Assembly: GCA_018857735.1 (NCBI GenBank)
Contig: JABMCL010000303.1
Coordinates: 236,501-300,500 of the forward strand
Length of the DNA: 64,000 nt
Origin: Alviniconcha marisindica
Taxonomy: Eukaryota > Mollusca > Gastropoda > Provannidae
Direction of reading: 5' to 3'
The translations under genes and the position numbers were made by a program. Of the stretch, positions 25,467-34,785 are shown piece after piece. The notes below the pieces were generated by a model. It saw only the letters and a list, made by a program, of their open reading frames with translations. It searched no databases and was not told the DNA's origin. Every line of letters begins with the position of its first letter. Position 1 is the stretch's first letter.

Positions 25467-26146
25467 TAGTTAATTACTTGATACCTTCTTGTGTGTGGAC
25501 ATGTGCATGCATGCATGTGTGTGTGTATGTTGTTTGTGTGTGAGTGTATGTGATGGACATGTATCTGTGGATGTGTGCACATGCGGAATGCGTGTGTGTG
25601 CTTGCATTTGGTTCTGTTTGTGTGTTGTTAATGTTCTCTTTCTGTCTTTATTTTCTGTTCATGCCATTAGTGTCTGTGCTACTGTCAATCAGTCAAAGGG
25701 TTCACTGATCGTTTTGCAGGTCATAAACTGCTGCACAAGCAGAGTGACGTTCCTGTGGACGGCTGGTCCTTTGAGTGCCGGGTTTACGCTGAGGTCTTTA
25801 TAACACTTGATTGGTAGATTTGCTTGATGATATAGGCAGGAATAAATGCTACACAGACAGACAGACATAGACATGGGCCAACACTGAGAGAGAGACAGAT
25901 GCCCCCCCCCCCCTCCCCACACACACACACACACACACACACATTCACATGCATGTTTGCATGCATACATTATATGAACATGCACACATGCATGCATGCA
26001 CACACACAGATGCAAGCATACACGTGTGCACACACACATACACACACACATACCCCAATCATACATGCATGCAGGCACCCACCCATGCTTGTAACCCCCC
26101 TCCACACACACAAACACACAGAAGCACACACAGACACACACACACA

Positions 26147-26208
<62 letters not shown>

Positions 26209-29200
26209 TTCTGCTTTAGCCCCAGCATTCTGGCAAGAGCCCATGAAATGCCAATGCCAGTAGCTTTTGATCGAGGCCACCTTGTTGCCTGTTAGGTCAA
26301 GCACGTGCCTGCAGTCTTGCACCAACATTGTGAGTGCATGTTTGTTGACTTGTTTTAACATCAACGACAACAGCAACAACCACCACCACCACCACCACCA
26401 CCACCACCACCACCACCATCCTGACTGCAGATTTCCTTTTCCAGGACCCATTCAAGAACTTTGGAATGCCTTCCATTGGTCGCCTGTCCAGGTACATTGA
26501 ACCCAGAAACATCCCCAATGTAAGTTGTGTTTTCATTTTTTATTTTTCGCACTGCTGTTACTGTGTTGCGACGGTAGGTTAGCTCTTTTACGTTATCGTC
26601 CCACCAACCACACAGGGTCATTTCGGGGGGAACAAGAAGGTTAATATTAATGCAGACCTCTTATGTTGAAAAGGAAAGACAGATAATTATGTGTTATTTC
26701 GCAATCAAAAATGGCTTCATAGGTAATGTTTGCAACCATGGGCTAGCCCTATGACCCCTGAATTTGACTATGTAAATCAGATGCCACCACACAGGGTCAT
26801 TTGAGGGTGAACGAGAATGTTAAAATAATGTAGACCTCTTATATTGAAAAAGAAAGACAGATATGTTATTTTGCAATCAAAAATTGCTTCATAGGTAAAG
26901 TTTGCAACCATGGGCTAGCCCTGTGACCCCTGAATTTGACTATGTAAATCAGATGGTGAAATTTAAAGCTGCACGTCACATTGTAATAGGCAGCATGCTT
27001 TTTCTGAAGATGATGATTGGCAGGAAGGGGTGGGGGCAGGAAGGGGTGGGACTGCTCCGGCTTTTTCTGAAGAAGATGATTGGCAGGAAGGGGTGGGGTG
27101 CTCATGCTTTTTCTGATGAAGTTGATTGGCAGGAAGGGGTGGGGCTGCTCTGTTTTTGCTTTTTCTGAAGATGATGATTGGCATGAAGGGGGGGGGGGTT
27201 GCTCTGCTCATGCTTTTTCTGACGAAGATGATTGGCAGGTAGGGGTGGGGCTGCTCATGGTTTTTCTGAAGATAATGACTGGCAGGTAGGGGTGGGGCTG
27301 CTCATGGTTTTTCTGAAGATAATGACTGGCAGGAAGGGGTGGGGCTGCTCATGGTTTTTCTGAAGATAATGACTGGCAGGTAGGGGTGGGGCTGCTCATG
27401 GTTTTTCTGAAGATAATGACTGGCAGGAAGGGGTGGGGCTGCTCTTGATGCTGCTGTAGCCGTACCCAGGAATGATGACCCAATTTACCTGAGCACTATG
27501 GATTAATGAAGTATTAAGAACAAAATGAGATGCAGTAAACGTTCTCAAACCCACAGAGGTGTGTTGTGAGCCAGTTTGGCCCAGCAGTAAGGTGCTAGGC
27601 TGGTAAGGAGAGGGGCCTCAGCTCAGTTCCGCTTCGGCTCTCCTTTCTCTTCTAAAAGGTTGTGTTTTTTGGACACTGTCTTGTGACTTTGTCCCTCACA
27701 ATTAATGAAACGTTAAAATGGCTCTCATCGCTGCCCATCTTAATGCAGACCCCCTTCCCCCTCCCTCCGAACCCCTAATAAGCCTTATGTTTTTGTGGAT
27801 GTTAAACGCCATGTTAATACTTACAGGTGCGCTGTGACAGTGGCATTGAAGAAGGAAGTGAAATCAGCATTTACTACGATCCCATGATTTGCAAGGTTAG
27901 GAGTTGTACGCCTGTGCCTTCCCAGTAGAAAAAGGATTTTTCTTTTAAATTTGTTTATAAATATGAGAGAATGAATTCTTTGACTTTTTACCTGAAATGG
28001 TCAATTTTGATTGACAGAAGAATGGCAGTGAGTGCAGTGTCATCAATTTTTGAAGGTGTAGCAATGAATGTTGCTGATGATGAATGTCTGCATCAGTGTC
28101 TAGAGGGGAAAAGAAAAGATTGAGAAGAAGGACTGAACATTCATTTTCCAATTTTGGCAACTGGCATGTTGAACAGTGGTCAGTTGTTTCTGGTTTTGGC
28201 AACATCGGTGCATTTTAAGGGTGGATGGGGGCACGTGAGTCAGAATTTAACATCTTGTCTTATTTTGTAATTGCATTTTTACATTAATCTTGGCTATCAG
28301 CTTGTATGTTTAAATTTTATGTTTTGTCACACATGGTTATTTGTGTGTGTGTGTGTGTTCAATGATTACATTTGAACAAATCCAGCCTAAGGAAATTAGG
28401 CCATTTGTCACAATATAATGCATCTGAAGTTGATTCTTCTTCTGTATTTTTTTTTTATACAAAGGAGATATTGAACAGAAAGATGTGAACACTGTTAATG
28501 GAAGGTTTTGATTTTTTTTTAAATGGATGGTCGATCTGACTGGAATGATTGATTATCTGATTGATCAGCTGACCGATTGATGTGTGTATTGATTCTTCAG
28601 TTTAGTGTTTGATTGATTGATGTGTTTATTGATTCTTCAGTTTAATGATTAATTGGTTGATTTTGCCTGGCAATAATATTCACACAGTTGGTGAGCTACG
28701 GACCTGATCGGCAAGCTGCAATGGACACAATGGTTACAGCTCTGGATTCCTACGTTATCAAAGGTAACGTTGTTGCTCTTTGTTGGACTTGTTTAGCACC
28801 AAGTTGTCTCCGGAGAGGTATGGTAGAGGCCAAGATTTCAGAAGGGGGGGAGGGGACCAGACCAAGTGTTGATTGAAGTCGATATCATACCCATGATACT
28901 CAGCTTCTGCCCGTTTCCAGACAGAAGTGTTGATTGAAGTTAATGCTATACCCTCACAAGTGTTGATTGCAGTAAGCATCATGCTCTCAGGTTCTGCCTG
29001 CTTTCAGTGACAAGGGTTGATTGAAGTCAGCATCATGCTCTCAGACTCTGCCTGTTTTCAGTGATGAAGGTTGATTGAAGTCAGCATCATCCTCTCAGGT
29101 TCTGCCTGCTTTCAGTGACAAGTGTTGATTGAAGTCAGCATCATCCTCTCAGGTTCTGCCTGCTTTCAGTGACAAGGGTTGATTGAAGTCAGCATCATCC

Positions 29201-32200
29201 TCTCAGGTTCTGCCTGTTTTCAGTGACAAGTGTTGATTGAAGTCAGCATCATACTCTCAGGTGCTGCCTGCTTTCAGTAGCAAGTGTTGATTGAGGTCAG
29301 CATCACATTCTGAGATCCTGCCTGTTTTCAGTGACAAGTGTTGATTGAAGTCGGGGTCGTACTCTCAGATTCTCAGTCTGCCTGTTTGCATTGATGAAGG
29401 TTGATTAAAGTTGTGGTCATACTCTCAGATTCTCAGTCTGCCTGTTTTCATTGATGAAGGTTGATTAAAGTTGGGGTCATACTCTCAGATTCTCAGTCTG
29501 CCTGTTTTCATTGATGAAGGTTGATTAAAGTTGGGGTCGTACTCTCAGATTCTCAGTCTGCCTGTTTTCATGGATGAAGGTTGATTAAAGTTGGGGTCGT
29601 ACTCTCAGATACTGCCCATTAGCAGCGTCTAATGCGCAGTCAAGCGCCCACTCTTGCTGTGAAATATGATATGAGCAGAATCTAGCTCAGTCAAGCATAA
29701 AATGCACTTGTTAGCAAAGGCTTGCCTGTGGGCAAGTTGAGTCTGATGGTGTGCTGTCCCTTGCACAGGTGTGACGCACAACATCCCCCTGCTGCGGGAC
29801 ATCATGACGGAGACCAAGTTTGTGAAAGGGGACATCAGCACCAACTACCTGCAGGAGGTTTTCCCTGATGGATTTAAAGGTAGGGTCAGCTTCTTAAAGG
29901 TTTCACTTTACTTTCTATTGCTTTTGTGTGTGTGTGTGTGTGTGTAATTGTGTGCGTGTAAGAGAGAGTGTGTGTTTGTGTGTGGGGTGGGGGGGGGGGG
30001 GGGGGGAAGTGATTGGCAGTGCCGTTGCAGTGATTTGACATTTGAGATCTAGTTTCACTCCCATTCAGTTCTGCCCAGTCCTCCTGACTTTTTGACTGTT
30101 TGTGAGTGTGTTTGTGTGTGTGTGTGCATTTGTGTGAGTGTGTGTGTGTGTGTGTGTACGCGCTTGGGTGTGGGTGCAGTAGTGCGTGTGTGTGTGTGTG
30201 TTTACGTATATTTATGTGTGTGTGTGCATGTGTGTGTGTGTGCCTGCATGTGCTTGCGGGTGTGTGTGTGGGTGCATTTGTGCATGTGTGTGTGTGTTTG
30301 TGTGTGGGTGCATGTGTGTGTGTGTGGGTGCGTGTGTGTGTGTGTGGTTCATTGTTATTTGGGGTGGGGGGCGGGGATATGAATACTGCATGTGTGAGAA
30401 GGGTACTGTACACCACTGCCAGTTCCTGACATGTGTTTGTGCATCACAAATATTTGCAGTATTACTGATTGGTGACATGACACCCTAATTTTGAGCAGAG
30501 CTTAAAACTGTGTGCTGTTTGTAAAATCTGAATGCATCTACATGTTTAGCTTGCGATGCTGTTCTTGTATGTAACTAAATCTCAATTTACTCAAAAGTGT
30601 TTGCAAAAGCTTGAGGTAAGAAAGGCTTGCTGATTGCACCTGTATGTTGAAGAAAGCAAAGACTGTGATGCCGTTTATTCCTATCAAGGGAAGCAATTGT
30701 CTGGAAGTGAGATGGAGCAACTTGTCTCCCTTGCTTGCGTGGTCCATGAGGTGGAGCAGCAGAGATCAGCGGAGTTCGTCAACCAGGACAGGTGAGTTGT
30801 TGACCATGGAGTTTGCACTTAGTGTTTCATTGCTTGTGTGGTCCATGAAGTGGAACAACAGAGATCAGTAGAGTTCATTAACCGGGACAGGTGAGTTGTT
30901 GACAGCGGAGTTTGCACTTAGTGTTTCATTGTTTGCGTGGTCCATGAGGTGGGGCAACAGAGATCAGTAGAGTTCATCAACCGGGACAGGTGAGTTGTTG
31001 ACAGCGGAGTCTGCACTTAGTGCTTCAGTGGAGATCATTCTAGAAAGCATGCACATGAACATAATGTTGTTTTTATGTACTTTTGTTTTTGTTGACAGCT
31101 AATATTTTTCCAACCACCTAAACCCACACAGCAGAGTGCCAAATGTGTATGCTTATTGCATGCTCGTATGCTCACACACACATGCACACAGACACATGCA
31201 TGGATGCATGCACATACAAACACATGCACGCACGCACGCACACATGCACACACACACACACACACACATATGCATGCACACATGTTCACACACATACACA
31301 CATGTATGCATAATTACATCTGTATCTGTTGAGTGTAGTGGATCTGTTGAAGGTAGTGGATCTGTTGAAGGTTGTGGATGTGTTGAGGGTAGTGGATGTG
31401 TTGAGGGTAGTGGATCTGTTGAAGGTAGGGGATCTGTTGAAGGTTGTGGATGTGTTGAGGGTAGTGGATCTGTTGAAGGTAGTGGATCTGTTGAAGGTTG
31501 TGGATGTGTTGAGGGTAGTGGATCTGTTGAAGGTAGTGGATCTGTTGAAGGTTGTGGATGTGTTGAGGGTAGTGGATCTGTTGAAGGTAGGGGATCTGTT
31601 GAAGGTAGTGGATCTGTTGAAGGTTGTGGATGTGTTGAGGGTAGTGGATCTGTTGAAGGTAGTGGATCTGTTGAAGGTTGTGGATGTGTTGAGGGTAGTG
31701 GATCTGTTGAAGGTAGGGGATCTGTTGAAGGTAGTGGATCTGTTGAAGGTTGTGGATGTGTTGAGGGTAGTGGATCTGTTGAAGGTAGTGGATCTGTTGA
31801 GGGTAGTGGATGTGTTGAGGGTAGTGGATCTGTTGAAGGTAGTGGATCTGTTGAAGGTAGTGGATCTGTTGAAGGTTGTGGATGTGTTGAGGGTAGTGGA
31901 TCTGTTGAAGGTAGGGGATCTGTTGAAGGTTGTGGATGTGTTGAGGGTAGTGGATCTGTTGAAGGTAGTGGATCTGTTGAGGGTAGTGGATGTGTTGAGG
32001 GTAGTGGATCTGTTGAAGGTTGTGGATATGTTGAGGGTAGTGGATCTGTTGAAGGTAGTGGATCTGTTGAAGGTAGTGGATCTGTTGAAGGTTGTGGATG
32101 TGTTGAGGGTAGTGGATCTGTTCATGTTTATTTTGATGCCAGGCTTTCAGTGGTGAAGGACTCAAGGACCCTCTGGAAGATGAACGTTGAAGTGGCCGGT

Positions 32201-32307
32201 GCCATTTACCCTGCGACAGTCACTAAAGCCAACGGTGCTTATGAGGTGTGTGTGTGTGTGTGTGTGTGTGTTGTGTTGTGTTGTGTTGTGTGTGTGTGTG
32301 TGTTGTG

Positions 32308-32367
<60 letters not shown>

Positions 32368-34613
32368 ATGTGCATGTGTGTGTGTCTGTCTGTGTGCATA
32401 TATGTGTCTGTGCGTGTGTTTGTATGTTTATGTATGTATATGTGTGGGGCTGGGGGTGATAAGTGCATGCCTGTGAGAGTGCAGATACACTCTTGCATGT
32501 AATCCCTTTCCACACTTGCATGAAGTGTTAGCGTATTTTTGTTGACATTGTTTTATCTAATAAACTATTTCTGTACGGGTATTGTACGCATTAATTGTGT
32601 TTTTCCCCCCTTGTATCTACCATCCGTTTCTTCTCTTTTTCTAAAGGTGAATATTGGAGAAAACATCTACAAGATCACAGGGGATATGTCATTTGCATCA
32701 CCCCTCATGGATATGCTGGTAAACGGCCAGCGACAGCTCTTGCAGGTAATTGCGGTGAAAAGGCACACTTACCAGCCACCCTCACCTAATGCTTTGCATG
32801 GAGCAAGTAAAATTCCTTAGAGACAGCTTTCACAGGCAAAACCGACATAGCAGATCTGCTCAGAATGTATTAACACTGTTATCAGAACAAGCTGCTTTGG
32901 CTTAAACATTGTGGCTAGAGATGATAAAATGCTAATATATTGTACAGTGAGGTGCATTTTCTTGCTTGGATATATATTTTTTTATGTGCATTATAAATTA
33001 TCAGTCATTTATTTGTTCATTTAGTGTTAGTAGCCTCTGATCTGAGCCATCCATGCAGAAGCACGTAAAAGATCCCGGTCATTCTGCCAAAAGTGCAGGT
33101 GGCAGGTTACAGCTAAACACGCATACACCTCACGTATGTGGCTTTGCATGAAGTGACATGGTAGCATGGTTGTATGGTGTACACAGACCTTGCGCCGAGA
33201 TGGCAGCAGTTTCATGTGGCACCAGCCATGCCAGCGCTGTAAGTACACCACTTCGGTGGATATTTAAAAAAAACGTGCTATAGAAAGCTAGTCACTCATG
33301 TAGAATTGCATGCGGGCGCAGTGAGTCTGCTCAAGAGAGCGGAGAACAGCGCTATATAAGTGATCATCAATCAATCAATCAATCCATGGTCATTGTACCT
33401 TAGCTGTTTTTTGCCAGGTGAAAGGCATCTGTTTAAAAAAAAGTGCAATGTTATGTAAAAGAGTAATTGCAAGGCACTTACACCTAACGTGAACATGAAG
33501 CGCATGATGCAAGGTTTGTTACTTTGTCCCACCCCCCCCCCCACCCCCCACCCCCACCCCCCCAAAAAAGTAGCGCTCTTTTGTGTGTTTGAAACTTGTT
33601 ATTCTTTTTTTTCTCTGCAGAAAGCTGTTTAAATTTGTGAAAAGATTTCCCATGCTGAGAGATTAAAAACATATTGAAAAAATTATTTGTACCACCAGTC
33701 ATGGAATGTTGCCCAAACTATTGGGATTCCCACAGTATAATGAAGAAGAAGAAGCAAGAGAAGGAATGATGTCCAGGAATGATGGTGAGCGCCGTGTGCT
33801 GAAAGATTTGTTTTTGAATTCGCAGCTTGTGGACAGAGGCCATGGATGCTACTACAAGCTGCGACTGTTCGGAACTGTGGTAAGTTTGGTGTGATCTCCT
33901 TCTCACAAGACCTCTCCCCAACCCCCCCCCCCTTCTTCCCCCAACCCCACCCCTTATTATGGCAGCATAATCAGCTGGCTTTTTGCGGCCATTTATTAGA
34001 ACAAGAAAAAGGTGACTATGTTCTGTTACACGAAATGTTATTGTGCAGCTAAAGCCCTTCTTGATTAAAGCACACCAGTGGTTTAGACTGAAATTATTTT
34101 CACAGAGCAAGACAAAAAACATGGTAAAAAGACTGCTCGGCTGTCTTCAAGGTCAAGGTCAGAGTGAGGACTCGTATGATCGAAATAAACCATTTACACT
34201 GCCTGTATTTATTATTTTCTCAACTGTTGATCATTTTGCAAGCAAACTTAGCTTGATGGTACATCATTGTAAAAAGATTTGAAAAGACTGGATTGTGGTG
34301 TTCACGGTCAAGGTCACAGGAAAGATTCAAAACTTCATAGAATGTTTGCCAGTCTGTATTTTCTGTAGTGCTGTTCTCTTTACAGCCAAATTAGATGATG
34401 CACTATTACTAATAACCAAACCAAGGTACAAACGAGGTAGGCATATAGCGGTCATGCTAGACAGTTTTCAAACTGGTGTGACATCTACAAGGTCATGAAA
34501 GTGATTCACAGAAACAGGTCAGCCAATCACTGTAACCTGTCAGATACACTGCCATCTGTAGATACTACTACTGGAGCTCTGCTAACAAACACCTTGTTCT
34601 GTTCCCTAGCTGT

Positions 34614-34651
<38 letters not shown>

Positions 34652-34716
34652 CACACACACACCTACACACACACACACACACACACACACACCACACACG
34701 CCTACACACACACCTA

Positions 34717-34785
<69 letters not shown>

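Noticed and set aside
30792..31024. The extra exon 17 copies as mutually exclusive exons
   Set aside because: No acceptor in the correct phase precedes either copy; using the nearby CTTAG gives a stop within the copy.
31136..32476. 446-codon frame rich in Gly, Ser, Val and Glu
   Set aside because: It is the 18-bp minisatellite read in one of several open frames, with (CA)n and (TG)n at its ends. Only its exon 18 portion is coding on current evidence.
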